From Longimicrobiales bacterium (GTDB lineage Bacteria; Gemmatimonadota; Gemmatimonadetes; Longimicrobiales; Gaopeijiaceae): a DNA stretch of 64,000 bases. Shown here one piece after another: positions 19,083-28,520 of the stretch (its first letter is position 1; every line of letters starts with the position of its first letter). The notes under the pieces were generated by a model that was not told the DNA's origin, ran no database searches, and worked only from the letters and a program-made list of their open reading frames with translations. Both the position numbers and the translations under genes were made by a program. The stretch lies in contig OY282361.1 of NCBI GenBank assembly GCA_958295645.1, positions 2,198,501-2,262,500 on the forward strand, written 5' to 3'.

Positions 19083-21331
19083 GACTCGGCTCCTTCTCTC
19101 CCCGCTGCCTCCGCTTCCTTCCAACGCCGTTCCGCCCGCCCCGCCCTTCCCGTCACCCGCACGAATCCGACGGCTACGAAGAGCAAGGGCATTCCGGCCA
19201 GCATCCCCCACTTGAGGGCCGTCTTGCCGAACTCGGACTCGAAGGCCAGCGCCGGGGGCGTCCGATCCTTGGAGCGGATCGCGATGAGCGCCTCTTCCTG
19301 GGCCAGCCAGTCGATCGCGTTGGCGGCGAAGATCAAGTTCTGGGAGTTGGCCTGGGCGAACCGGTCCTCCAGGAAATCGGCGTCGCCGACCGCGACGATC
19401 CGGCCGCCCGCAGCGCCCGCGCTGTCGCCCGCCTCCACCGCGACGGCCAAGGACCGCACGCCCAGCTCCTCCTCGCTGGCGCCCAGATCCATCGAAGGAT
19501 CGATCAGCCCGCCGGCCGGCCTCGTCCCCCCAGCCTCGGTCGTCGTCCACAGCGAGACGATTCCCGCCGCCGAGTCCGGCCACGCAAAGGGAGCGACCCA
19601 GCCGAACGTCAGGTTGTCCAGGCCCCGGTTGGTGGGATGGTCTTCGCCTCGAAACGCAATCGGCCAAAGCGGATAAGGCCGAATCACGTCGAAGAACCCG
19701 CTGCGCCCGACCGACACGTGCTGCGAGGACGCCAAGTCGAAGACGAGTTCGCCCGCCGCCTCGACGCCCCGGTCGGCCAAGATGCCTTCCAGCCCCGTTT
19801 GGACGGGCATGGAAACGGGATTCTGGGGATCGATGGCGTGCCTCTCCATGAGGAAGAAGGCCGTGCCCCCGGCGTCCAGGTAGGCGCCGACCGCCTCCGC
19901 CGCATCGGGCGACACCGGCGTGGTGGGGGCCGCCACCACGAGCACGTCCACAGAATCCGGACGGAGAACGCCGGCGGAATCGTTCGCCACGTCCAGTGTG
20001 ACGACGTGGTAGCGGTCGGCGATGCTCTCGCGGAAGGCGCGGTAGTGGAAGGCCTCCTTCGCCCCGAAGCCCGACATGAAGGCTACGGTCGGCTGCCGGT
20101 CCGCGGTCATCTTGGCGATGGCCGACACCAGGCGGAACTCCAGGTCGTCGACGCGGGAGACCACCGGGGTGACGTCCTGCTCGTCGGCGTACGTCACGGC
20201 CAAGCCGAAGTAGCCCCGCTTCACCTGCAGCTCGTCGTCGCGGAGGACGTTGAACTCGATTGGGGAGATGCCCAGCGAGGAGGCCTCTTCGGCCGCGTCC
20301 TCGTCCTTGTCCGGGTTCAGCTCCTCGGCGGCCAGCATCCCGTTGGAGGCGCCCGCCAGGTCGGCGACCAAGTCCCTCACGTCGCGAATCAGGAGCTGGA
20401 CGGCGGGCGGCAGGTCGTCGCTCACGAACAGCCGCAGGTTCACGACGTCGTCGAGTTCGCCCAGGATGTCGCGGCTCCCCTGGGACAGCGTGAAGAGGTC
20501 GTCCCGCGTCAGGTCCAGCCGGCCTCGGAGGCGCCCGCCCGCCAAGTTCGCGAGCAGCACCGTCGCCGCGATCACGCCGACGCCGATCCGCAGACGGCGG
20601 AAGGCCGCGCCGACGGGGCTCAGGCGATTGCGGCTCAGCATGGCCGTGGCCAGCAGGAGGAACAGGCCGGCCGTGGAGGCGAAGTAGAGCAGGTCGCGCA
20701 GGTCGATCACGCCGCGCGCGATGTTCTCGAAGTGGCCGATGACCGCGAGCTGCGCCACCCATCCGCCGATCGTCCCCGGAAGGCCGATCTGCACGACGGG
20801 CGTGCCCGCCAGGACGAGCGCGAAGCAGGTGAACGCGCCCAGGATGAAGGCGGTGATCTGGTTGGTGGTCGTCGCGGAGGCCCAAAGCCCGATGGCGATC
20901 ATCTGCGCCGCCAGCAACGCGGCTCCGGCGTACTGGGCCACCATGATGCCCGGATCGGCCTCCGAGGCCGCCAGGACGCCCACCGCCGCGGGCAGAGTTC
21001 CCGCCAGCGTCACCCCGACGAAGGCCCAGACCCCCAGGAACTTGCCCAGAACGATCTCGGTCTCGGTGAGGGGCTGGGCGACCAGCCATTCCATCGTCCT
21101 GCTGCGCCGCTCCTCCGCCAAGCTCTTCATGGCCACTGCGGGAATGAACACCACGAACAGCCACGGCAGCAGGTCGAAGAGCGGACGAAGCGTGGCCGTG
21201 CTCGTGGCATAGAGCGACCGGAACGTCAGGTACAGGCTCAGCCCCAGGAACGCCACCGCCAGCACATACGCCGTGGGCTGATCGAAGAAGCTCCGCATCT
21301 CCTTGCGGGCCACCAGCAGAATCTGCTTCAT
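19079..21331 (-). CDS. GldF-GldG-type fusion: ABC-2 permease plus extracytoplasmic domain
   Basis: This 750-residue protein starts with an ABC-2 permease of about six helices (first 240 residues; EERRSRTMEWLVAQPLTETEIVLGKF is the conserved cytoplasmic loop). A second membrane anchor leads into a GldG-like region (LTRDDLFTLSQGSRDIL, then VAFMSGFGAKEAFHYRAF) and a final C-terminal helix. GldF and GldG are separate genes in gliding Bacteroidota; here they are one polypeptide. Both ends overlap neighbours by 4 bp. It should form an exporter with the ATPase at 21328-22401. Gliding is not implied by these genes alone. Confidence 0.87.
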   Translation of the reverse strand: MKQILLVARKEMRSFFDQPTAYVLAVAFLGLSLYLTFRSLYATSTATLRPLFDLLPWLFVVFIPAVAMKSLAEERRSRTMEWLVAQPLTETEIVLGKFLGVWAFVGVTLAGTLPAAVGVLAASEADPGIMVAQYAGAALLAAQMIAIGLWASATTTNQITAFILGAFTCFALVLAGTPVVQIGLPGTIGGWVAQLAVIGHFENIARGVIDLRDLLYFASTAGLFLLLATAMLSRNRLSPVGAAFRRLRIGVGVIAATVLLANLAGGRLRGRLDLTRDDLFTLSQGSRDILGELDDVVNLRLFVSDDLPPAVQLLIRDVRDLVADLAGASNGMLAAEELNPDKDEDAAEEASSLGISPIEFNVLRDDELQVKRGYFGLAVTYADEQDVTPVVSRVDDLEFRLVSAIAKMTADRQPTVAFMSGFGAKEAFHYRAFRESIADRYHVVTLDVANDSAGVLRPDSVDVLVVAAPTTPVSPDAAEAVGAYLDAGGTAFFLMERHAIDPQNPVSMPVQTGLEGILADRGVEAAGELVFDLASSQHVSVGRSGFFDVIRPYPLWPIAFRGEDHPTNRGLDNLTFGWVAPFAWPDSAAGIVSLWTTTEAGGTRPAGGLIDPSMDLGASEEELGVRSLAVAVEAGDSAGAAGGRIVAVGDADFLEDRFAQANSQNLIFAANAIDWLAQEEALIAIRSKDRTPPALAFESEFGKTALKWGMLAGMPLLFVAVGFVRVTGRAGRAERRWKEAEAAGREGAES

Positions 21332-22401
21332 TGCGCGGCCTCCTTCGTGGCGGCCGGGGCCTTCGTGGCGGCCGGATCCTCCGTCGCGGCTGGGGTCTCC
21401 GCTGCGGCCGAGTCCTTGGCGGCAGCCGGCGCCCCCGTCGCGGCCTCTTCCTCCACGACCACCGCCGCCTCGCCCTCGTCCGGCGCCGCCGTCAGCTCGT
21501 GGAACACCTGCTCCAGCGTCGCCTGTTCGCGCCCCAGCTCCCACAACACCCAGCCCTCGGCCGCGGCCAGATTGAAGATGCCGGGTCGCAGCTCCGCGCC
21601 GTCCACGCTCTCGAGGCGCACCTTCGTCCGGCCGTTCGCGGCGGTCGTCTCGCAACTCGCCACGCCGGGCAAGGCCCGCAACGCCGCTGTCACCCCGTCG
21701 CCCTCGATCTCGGCGGTGTAGCGGGTTCGGCCGCGTCCGCCTTCCATGAGTTCGGCCACGGTGCCGTCCGCCACGATGGAGCCGCGCGAAATCACCAGCA
21801 GCCGGCCGCAGGTGGCCTCGACCTCCTGCATGACGTGCGTGCTGAGGATCACCGTCCGCTCGCTGCCCAACGAACTCACCAGCTTGCGGATCTCGACGCG
21901 CTGGTTCGGATCCAGGCCCTCGGTGGGCTCGTCCAGAACCAGGATCTCCGGGCGGTGAAGGATCGCCCCGGCCATGCCCGTGCGCTGCCGGTAGCCCTTC
22001 GATATCTCGCTGACCGGGCGGAAGAAGACCTCTTCCAGCCCCGTCTCGTCGACCGCCGCGGAGATCGCCGACCGCACGGCCGGGCCGGACAGATCGCGAA
22101 GCCTGGCCACGAACTCCAAGTACTCGCAGACCAGCATCTCGTCGTAGAGCGGGTTGGCCTCGGGCAGGTAGCCGATGCGGGCCTGGGCCGCCGTCAGGTC
22201 GTCGGCGACGGGCCGCCCGTCGAACAGAATCTCGCCCTCGTCGGGCTGCAACGTGCCCGTGATCATTCGCATGGTCGTCGTCTTGCCCGCCCCGTTGGGC
22301 CCGAGAAAGCCGACCACCTCGCCCCGGCCCACCTCGAAGCTGGCTTGGTCCACCGCGACGATCGAGCCGAAGCGCTTCGTCGCGCCTTTGACGGAAATCA
22401 T
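21328..22401 (-). CDS. ABC transporter ATP-binding protein (GldA-like)
   Basis: This 357-residue ATPase has Walker A GPNGAGKTT, a signature replaced by the GldA/CcmA-style SEISKGYRQR, Walker B ILVLDEPTEGLD and the switch STHVMQEV. After about residue 300 a C-terminal tail becomes an Ala/Thr/Glu/Lys low-complexity repeat (AATEDPAATKAPAATKEAA), encoded by a degenerate tandem repeat at about 21331-21420. It is the first gene of the six-gene leftward operon ending at 14970. The ATG is at 22399-22401. Confidence 0.92.
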   Translation of the reverse strand: MISVKGATKRFGSIVAVDQASFEVGRGEVVGFLGPNGAGKTTTMRMITGTLQPDEGEILFDGRPVADDLTAAQARIGYLPEANPLYDEMLVCEYLEFVARLRDLSGPAVRSAISAAVDETGLEEVFFRPVSEISKGYRQRTGMAGAILHRPEILVLDEPTEGLDPNQRVEIRKLVSSLGSERTVILSTHVMQEVEATCGRLLVISRGSIVADGTVAELMEGGRGRTRYTAEIEGDGVTAALRALPGVASCETTAANGRTKVRLESVDGAELRPGIFNLAAAEGWVLWELGREQATLEQVFHELTAAPDEGEAAVVVEEEAATGAPAAAKDSAAAETPAATEDPAATKAPAATKEAAQ

Positions 22402-22693
22402 TCGTCCCCTTCTCCCATTCGCGTCATGCTGGAAACCATTTTCTGGAGCCCCGGCGTCGGCCTTGGAGCCGCCGATTCCGGGCTTCCGGGGAAAGATTAT
22501 AGGACTCTTGGCGTTGCCTGTCCAGGCCCGATTCGCGGAATCGCTGCCGGAGCGTTGCCGGCGCCTTGCGCCAACAGCCGTAGGGTACCGTAGATTGGAT
22601 GGTGCCGGGGGCAGTTCGGGATGCGCGCGCAGGCAAAGCGGGTTCGGGCGGCCCCACAAGACGAAACTCGGTACTCAAGGAGACGAGGCCAAG
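22402..22693. promoter_or_regulatory. Divergent intergenic region between the ABC operon and the TonB receptor
   Basis: These 292 bp must hold promoters in both directions. Rightward, TTGCGC (22566-22571) and TAGATT (22591-22596) are 19 bp apart, a weak candidate. AAGGAG (22677-22682) is a plausible ribosome-binding site for the receptor. No gene is seen. Confidence 0.4.
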
Positions 22694-25441
22694 ATGAAGG
22701 TCACGCGTGCGTTGGTTCCGTTGCTGCTGGTCGCCTTCCCTGCGGGAGCACAGGAGAATGGCTCGGTCACCGGCTCGGCGACGGCGGAAGGGGCGGGGTT
22801 GGAAGGGGTTCAGGTGGTGGTCTCCCACACCGAGACCGGGGCGGAATACGGAGGGCTGACCAACGCCAGGGGCCGGTTCAGCGTGATGGGCGTGCCGGCC
22901 GGCCGCTACTCGGTGACGGTTCGCTTCATCGGCTTTGCGCCGGAATCGCGGGAGGTGGTGGTCGAGGCCGGCGGCGCCGTGGTGGCCGACTTCGAGATGA
23001 CGACCGAAGCCGTGGCGCTCAGGGGACTCGAGGTGCTGGCGGAACGAGCCGAAGAGCGGCGAACGCCGGTGGCCTTCACCGACGTGGAGAAGGCCCAGAT
23101 TCAGACGCAGCTGGGCTCGCGGGACCTGCCCTTGGTGCTGAGCGTCACGCCGTCGGTGTACTCGACGGCCCAGGGCGGCGGAGCGGGCGACGCGCGCATC
23201 AACGTGCGCGGGTTCAGCCAGCGCAACACGGCGGTCATGATCAACGGCGTGCCCGTCAACGACATGGAGAACGGTTGGGTCTACTGGTCCAACTGGGACG
23301 GGCTGGGCGACGCGGCCACGAGCATTCAGCTGCAGCGCGGCCTGAGCGCGGTGAACTTGGCCACGCCGTCGATCGGCGGAACGCTCAACGTGATCACCGA
23401 CCCGAGCCAGCAGAGGCCCGGCTACAATCTGAAGCAGGAGTTCGGGAGCGGGAACTTCCTCAAGACGACCATGACCGCTTCGACCGGCCAGATCGGAAAC
23501 TTCGCGCTGACGGCGTCGGGCGTCCGCAAGACGGGGGACGGCCTGATCGACGGCACCTGGACGGACGCCTGGTCGTACTACGTCGCCTCGCAGTACAAGA
23601 TCGGCGACCGCAACCGCATCGAGCTCTACGCCGTAGGGGCGCCGCAGAGACACGGACAGAATCTCTACAAGCTCAACGTGGCGACCGTCGACCGGGACTT
23701 CGCGGCCAGCCTCCCCGGCTACGATCCGGCGGGCCTGCAAAGGTTCTCGACCGAAGCGGGCCGCTACTGGAGCCCCAACGTCGGCGGCGTGGACCCCAGC
23801 TACACCGGCCGGCAATACTCGAGCAGCGGACCCGGCAACGGCGTCTTCAGCCGGCACAGCCGCGACTTCATCAACGAGCGCGAGAACTACTTCCACAAGC
23901 CGCAGGTCAACCTGAACTGGTATTCGGCCTTCGGAAGCGGATGGACGCTGAACACCGTGGCCTACTACTCGGGCGGCGAGGGCGGCGGCACGGGGACTTA
24001 CGGGTCGCTCGTGTGGGACTACACGTACGGCCAGCGCTTCGCGAACTGGAACGCGACCATCGCGCGCAACCGCAGCGCAAACGGGGCGTCGCGGGGCATC
24101 CTCCGCAACTCGGTCAACAACCAGAGCACCTACGGCGCCATCGTCAAGCTGCACAAGGACTTCGAGGGCGACTGGGTGACCGAGGCCGGTCTCGACTGGC
24201 GCACGGCCACGATCGAGCACTACCGCGAGGTACGCGACCTGCTGGGCGGCTCCTTCTACAACGACTGCTTCCGGGGTTGCAGCTCCGAGTTCTGGTCGGA
24301 GGCCGAAGGCGACCGAGGCCTGGGCGACAAGATCAACTACCACAACGAGAACAACGTGAACTGGCTGGGCGCCCATCTGCAGGCGGAGCGCTCGACGCTC
24401 GACGGTTCGTTCTACGGCATGGTCGGCGCCTCCCGGCTCTCGTACGACTACACCGACTTCTTTCGGCGCGGCGCGGCCGGCGGGCCCCTGGAGCTCACCA
24501 GCGGGGGCCTGACCGGGTACCAAGTCAAGGGCGGCGCCGTGCGCAACCTCAACCCGGAGTGGTCGGTCTACGGCAACGCGGGATACGTGTCCAAGGTGCC
24601 CATCTTCGACGGCGTCATCGACGACAACAACGGCATCCTCAACCCCGATCCCAAGAACGAGACGTTCGTTTCGTTGGAGGCCGGCACGCGGTTTCGTTCG
24701 TTGAACCGGCGGTTCTCGTTCGACGGCAACCTCTACTTCACGCAGTGGAACGACCGCACGCGCACGCGGCGAGTATTCAATCTGATCGAGGACGGCCGGG
24801 ACGGCCTGATCAACCTGACCGGCGTGGACGCGCGCCACATGGGCGTGGAACTCGAAGGCGCCTTCCAGCCTGCCGACTTCCTGCGGTTCGACGCCGCGCT
24901 GTCCTGGGGCGACTGGAAGCACACCAATACGGCGACGGGCCAGTACAAGCCCGACGACCGGCAATCGGCGACGGAACAGTACACGTTCTACATCGACGGC
25001 CTCTATGTCGGAGACGCCCCGCAGTTCCAGGTCGCTTACGCCGTCTCGCTCTTCCCGGCAGGAGGACTCTACGTGCAGGCCGTGGGCAAGACATTCGGAA
25101 AGCACTACGCGAACTACAACCCGTTCGACCGCACCGACGACACGGACGAAGGCGTGCAGTCTTGGCAGCCGCCGGGATACACGGTCTTCGACGCTCATGT
25201 TTCGTACAGGCTGGCCTCGGACGCCGCAGCCGTCTTCGGCGGCAACGTGCGGCTGTTCATGCACGTCTTCAACCTGTTCAACACGGTGTACGTCCAGGAC
25301 GCGACGGACAATTCCAGGTTCAACGGCTACCGAGACGCCGCGGAGCGCGAGCGGGGCAGGTTGAGCCACAAGGCGGACGATGCGGAAGTCTTCCTCGGAT
25401 ACCCGCGTTCGTTCAACTTCGGGTTCCGGATTTACCACTGA
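22694..25441 (+). CDS. TonB-dependent outer-membrane receptor with N-terminal carboxypeptidase-regulatory-like domain
   Basis: This 915-residue protein starts with a signal peptide (LVPLLLVAFPAGAQ). A CarboxypepD_reg-like beta-sandwich follows (GVQVVVSHTETGAEYGGLTNARGRFSVMGVPAGRYSVTVRFIGF), then a plug domain (INVRGFSQRNTAVMINGVPVNDMENGWVYWSNWDGLG) and a 22-strand-type barrel ending SFNFGFRIYH, with the terminal aromatic expected of barrels. This is the SusC/RagA-like layout common in Bacteroidota and Gemmatimonadota; no SusD partner follows. The ligand is unknown. It is followed by a strong hairpin. Confidence 0.93.
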   Translation: MKVTRALVPLLLVAFPAGAQENGSVTGSATAEGAGLEGVQVVVSHTETGAEYGGLTNARGRFSVMGVPAGRYSVTVRFIGFAPESREVVVEAGGAVVADFEMTTEAVALRGLEVLAERAEERRTPVAFTDVEKAQIQTQLGSRDLPLVLSVTPSVYSTAQGGGAGDARINVRGFSQRNTAVMINGVPVNDMENGWVYWSNWDGLGDAATSIQLQRGLSAVNLATPSIGGTLNVITDPSQQRPGYNLKQEFGSGNFLKTTMTASTGQIGNFALTASGVRKTGDGLIDGTWTDAWSYYVASQYKIGDRNRIELYAVGAPQRHGQNLYKLNVATVDRDFAASLPGYDPAGLQRFSTEAGRYWSPNVGGVDPSYTGRQYSSSGPGNGVFSRHSRDFINERENYFHKPQVNLNWYSAFGSGWTLNTVAYYSGGEGGGTGTYGSLVWDYTYGQRFANWNATIARNRSANGASRGILRNSVNNQSTYGAIVKLHKDFEGDWVTEAGLDWRTATIEHYREVRDLLGGSFYNDCFRGCSSEFWSEAEGDRGLGDKINYHNENNVNWLGAHLQAERSTLDGSFYGMVGASRLSYDYTDFFRRGAAGGPLELTSGGLTGYQVKGGAVRNLNPEWSVYGNAGYVSKVPIFDGVIDDNNGILNPDPKNETFVSLEAGTRFRSLNRRFSFDGNLYFTQWNDRTRTRRVFNLIEDGRDGLINLTGVDARHMGVELEGAFQPADFLRFDAALSWGDWKHTNTATGQYKPDDRQSATEQYTFYIDGLYVGDAPQFQVAYAVSLFPAGGLYVQAVGKTFGKHYANYNPFDRTDDTDEGVQSWQPPGYTVFDAHVSYRLASDAAAVFGGNVRLFMHVFNLFNTVYVQDATDNSRFNGYRDAAERERGRLSHKADDAEVFLGYPRSFNFGFRIYH

Positions 25442-25452
25442 TCCAGGGCAAC

Positions 25453-25483
25453 GGGCGGTCCGGCTAGGTTGGCCGGGCCGCCT
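25453..25483 (+). terminator. Strong hairpin after the TonB receptor gene
   Basis: GGCGGTCCGGC (25454-25464) pairs with GCCGGGCCGCC (25472-25482) with one G-T wobble around a 7-nt loop, and an extra wobble extends the stem at each end. It starts 11 bp after the stop. No T-tract follows, as is common in high-GC genomes. Confidence 0.55.
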
Positions 25484-25598
25484 TCGCCCAGGGGTTTGCG
25501 CCGTGCCTCCGCAGGCCGGCGACTGTAGATTGTCCGAGTACGTTCCCCGCCCGCTGGACGGCGGCCAGGACGACGCCTCTTCTGCCACGGGAGCCCGC

Positions 25599-26981
25599 AT
25601 GTCGCACCGAACCCGCCTCTTCTTGCCCCTCTCGGCCCTGGTTCTGGCCTCGGCCGCCTTCGCCGCGCCCGCCTTAGCCCTCTCGCCCGCCGGTTCCGTC
25701 TCGCCCGCCGTCGCCCAATGGACCCCGTCCAAGCCGGGCAGCGACAACATGGAGGTGCTGGGCCACGTCCCCTTGGGCCCGCGCCTCTCGGTGTCGGACC
25801 TGGACTTGGAGCAGGAACTCGCGCGGCCCTACGCCTACGTGGGCAGGATGGTGTACGGAGACACCGGCCCCAAGGGCCTCGACATCGTCTCGATCTCGGA
25901 TCCCGAGAATCCGGAGCTGCTGTACGAGTGGCGGATCGAGAACCAGGACCTGCACATGCGCACCGGCGGCATGGACGTAAAGCACTTCAAGGTGGACGGC
26001 CGCTACTACGTGGTGCAGTCGCTGCAGTTCGGGCAGGGCGGCCCCAACACGGACCTGGGCGCGGTGGTCCTCGACGTCACCGGGCTTCCCGACGCCTCGA
26101 CGGTCCGCGAAGTCGCCCGCATCCGCGAACCCGAGCTGCCCGGCGGCTTCCACAACATCTTCATCTACAAGCATTCCGACGGACGGGTTCTGCTCTTCGC
26201 CACGGTGCGCGGCCCGTTCGCGCAGGTCTACGACTTGGCCAAGATCGTGGCCGGAGACTTGGAGAACGCGCTGGCGGGACGCGTGCCCGTGCCGGAATCG
26301 CCGGAGGGCAGCGGCTCGGGGCGCGGCTATCACGACTTCTACGTGGGCTACCACCCGGACACCGGCGAGGACCGCTTCTACGGCGGCGGAACTGGAGGCT
26401 ACTACGTGTACGACGTCACCAACCTCGACTCTCCGCAACTTCGCGTGTCGCTCGCGGGCGTCAGCGGCGTCCGCTACGGCCACACCTTCACGCCGAGCCC
26501 GGACGGGCGCTACGTCATCGCCGAGACCGAGTACCAGTACGCGCCCATTCGCATCTTCGACCTGCAACCGGCCCTCGACGGCGAAGTCACCAATGTCAAC
26601 CGGCCGCTTTCCGCATGGACCGCGGACTGGAAGAACTTGGTGCACAACCACGAAGTCCGCTGGCCCTACGTCTTCGCTTCCGGCTACTTGGACGGCCTGC
26701 AGATCTTCTCGCTGATGGACCCCGAGAACCCGGTCACGGTGGGCTACTACGACACCTACGTGGGGCCGCCGAACAAGGATCGCTACTCCATGTTCAACGG
26801 CGCGTTCGGAATCGACGTCCGCAACGCCGACGGCCTGATCGTGGTCAGCGACATGACCACCGGCTTCTGGACCTTCAAGATGGAGGGCTTCAGCGGATGG
26901 AACGGCGAGAAGTGGGGGATGCCGAACATCTCCTCGGCCCAGAACTGGGACGAAGGGCCTGTGAAGCGGCCCATCAGCTGA
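25599..26981 (+). CDS. Exported LVIVD-repeat beta-propeller-like protein
   Basis: This 460-residue protein has a signal peptide (LSALVLASAAFAAPALA). The body holds LVIVD-type repeats such as GLDIVSISDPENPELLYEW and LQIFSLMDPENPVTVGYYD, which build a choice-of-anchor propeller. Histidine-rich patches (GFHNIFIYKH, GYHDFYVGYH, NLVHNHEV) may bind metal. It follows the TonB receptor by 157 bp in the same direction and precedes a small exported protein and a multicopper oxidase. Enzymatic function is unknown. Confidence 0.85.
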   Translation: MSHRTRLFLPLSALVLASAAFAAPALALSPAGSVSPAVAQWTPSKPGSDNMEVLGHVPLGPRLSVSDLDLEQELARPYAYVGRMVYGDTGPKGLDIVSISDPENPELLYEWRIENQDLHMRTGGMDVKHFKVDGRYYVVQSLQFGQGGPNTDLGAVVLDVTGLPDASTVREVARIREPELPGGFHNIFIYKHSDGRVLLFATVRGPFAQVYDLAKIVAGDLENALAGRVPVPESPEGSGSGRGYHDFYVGYHPDTGEDRFYGGGTGGYYVYDVTNLDSPQLRVSLAGVSGVRYGHTFTPSPDGRYVIAETEYQYAPIRIFDLQPALDGEVTNVNRPLSAWTADWKNLVHNHEVRWPYVFASGYLDGLQIFSLMDPENPVTVGYYDTYVGPPNKDRYSMFNGAFGIDVRNADGLIVVSDMTTGFWTFKMEGFSGWNGEKWGMPNISSAQNWDEGPVKRPIS

Positions 26982-27010
26982 GGTTGAGCCGAGTGAGGCT
27001 GCCCTGCCGC

Positions 27011-27616
27011 ATGGCTCCAGTGCGCTGGATTGCGGTTGCGTGGGTCGTTGGCGCGGGTGTGGCGATGTCTCCCGCCGGAGGGTCCCCCGCCGGAGCGTTC
27101 GGAAGCCGGGTCTCCGCGACTCCGGAGGAGCCAACCGTCGCGGCCAGGTGTTCCACGGCGGGCGTAGCCGGGCCGGAGTACTACCGCTTTCCGCTGGTCT
27201 CGACTCGGCGGGTGCCGGGCACTGGGCGAGCGGCGGGAACCGGCGAAGTGACGTTCTCCCCGTCGCCCTACGGCATCGCGCTGGGCGAAGACGGAAGCTA
27301 CGCCTACGACTTCACGATCCGCTTCGAGCGGTTGAAGCTGCCGAAGCAAGGGAGCTTCGTCGTGTGGACGGCGACCCCGGCGCTGGACCAGGTGGCGCTC
27401 GCCGGCGAGATGGCGGATCCGACGGCCTTCTCCGGGAAGGTGGCATGGAACAAGTTCCTGGTCGTCGTGACGCTGGAGCCCGAGTTCGACCCGGCCGCCG
27501 AGCTCTGGAGCGGCCCGGTCGTGATCCGAGGCATGTCCCGCAGCGGCATGATGCATACGATGGCCGGCCATGGGGCGTTCCAGCAGGAGAACTGTGCGGC
27601 CTACGGCTACGAGTAG
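27011..27616 (+). CDS. Exported hypothetical protein (RskA-like C-terminal domain possible)
   Basis: This 201-residue protein has an N-terminal hydrophobic segment (WIAVAWVVGAGVAMSPAGG). The mature region (DFTIRFERLKLPKQGSFVVWTATPALDQVALAGE and VVTLEPEFDPAAELWSGPVVIRGMSRSGMMHTM) vaguely resembles the extracytoplasmic domain of anti-sigma factors of the RskA kind or a small beta-sandwich. It is separated by 29 bp from the LVIVD protein and its 3' end overlaps the methyltransferase start, so it is probably cotranscribed. I do not assign a function. Confidence 0.65.
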   Translation: MAPVRWIAVAWVVGAGVAMSPAGGSPAGAFGSRVSATPEEPTVAARCSTAGVAGPEYYRFPLVSTRRVPGTGRAAGTGEVTFSPSPYGIALGEDGSYAYDFTIRFERLKLPKQGSFVVWTATPALDQVALAGEMADPTAFSGKVAWNKFLVVVTLEPEFDPAAELWSGPVVIRGMSRSGMMHTMAGHGAFQQENCAAYGYE

Positions 27617-28520
27617 CGAAGGGCTCGCCACCTTCGCGGACCTGTTCTGCGGCATTGGCGGGTTCCATGTCGCGGCCACGCAGGCTGGGCTCGCGGGGGT
27701 GTTCGCCTGCGACATCGACGCCGACGCCCGGCGCTGGTACGAAGCCAATTTCGGTCTCCGTCCGGCGGGCGACATCACGTCCGTGGACGCCGAGGCCGTG
27801 CCGGACCACGACATACTGTTCGCGGGCCTGCCTTGCCAGCCGTTCAGCATCATCGGCGCCCGGGCCGGACTGCTGGACAAGCGAGGCGGCCTCTTCGGAG
27901 AAACAGCCCGGATCATCGCGGCCAAGCGGCCTCGCGCCGTAGTGATCGAGAACGTCCGCCAGTTCACGACCAACCGAAGGGGCGAAGCCATTCGGTGGGT
28001 CGTCGAGACGCTGAACGACCTGGGCTACCACGTGGACTGGAAGGTGTTGAACGCCTTGGAATTCGGCCTTCCGCAGAAACGGGAGCGGGTCTTCATCGTG
28101 GCAAGCGAGGAACCGTTCGGGCAACGATTTCCATGGCCGAACGGCGGTGTTCCGATGGCGCCGTTGTCCTCGATCCTGGAGCCCAGCCCAGGGCCGGAGC
28201 ACTACGTGTCTCCGCGCATTCGCGAGAAGCGGGCAGCGCAGCACCGAGCCAAGTGCCGTCCTGCCGTCTGGCACGAAAACAAGAGCAGCAACATCTCCAG
28301 CCACCCCTACTCCTGCGCTCTGAGGGCCGGCGCCAGCTACAACTATCTGCTCGTGGACGGCGAGCGACGGTTCACCTCCCGCGAGCTCTTTCGGCTGCAG
28401 GGCTTCCCGGACTCGTTCGACGTCCCCCCGAAGACCTCTTTGGCGCGGAGACTCACCGGCAACGCGGTGGCCGTGCCCGTGGCGCGGGCGGTCATCCAAA
28501 GCGTCAAGCAAGCCAGCTAG
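27594..28520 (+). CDS. C5-cytosine DNA methyltransferase, no cognate endonuclease visible
   Basis: This 308-residue enzyme shows the family motifs in order: I FADLFCGIGGF, IV FAGLPCQPFS with the catalytic Cys, VI VIENVRQF, VIII QKRERVF, IX/target region RELFRLQGFP and X GNAVAVPVA. The GTG at 27594 has AGGAGA 3 bp upstream and overlaps the previous gene by 23 bp; an ATG at 27570 is the alternative. It lies between exported proteins, and its stop directly abuts the next ATG. With no endonuclease beside it, it may be a solitary epigenetic or anti-restriction methylase. Confidence 0.9.
   Translation: MRPTATSSEGLATFADLFCGIGGFHVAATQAGLAGVFACDIDADARRWYEANFGLRPAGDITSVDAEAVPDHDILFAGLPCQPFSIIGARAGLLDKRGGLFGETARIIAAKRPRAVVIENVRQFTTNRRGEAIRWVVETLNDLGYHVDWKVLNALEFGLPQKRERVFIVASEEPFGQRFPWPNGGVPMAPLSSILEPSPGPEHYVSPRIREKRAAQHRAKCRPAVWHENKSSNISSHPYSCALRAGASYNYLLVDGERRFTSRELFRLQGFPDSFDVPPKTSLARRLTGNAVAVPVARAVIQSVKQAS

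Noticed and set aside
16311-19676. Long plus-strand frame opposite the GMC and DUF4340 genes
   Set aside because: Antisense shadow; the minus-strand genes have family motifs and coupled starts.
18177-21164. Frame joining the DUF4340 gene to a long upstream stretch
   Set aside because: Upstream of 19082 this frame is a shadow of the GldFG gene; the real start is the ATG overlapping the GldFG stop.
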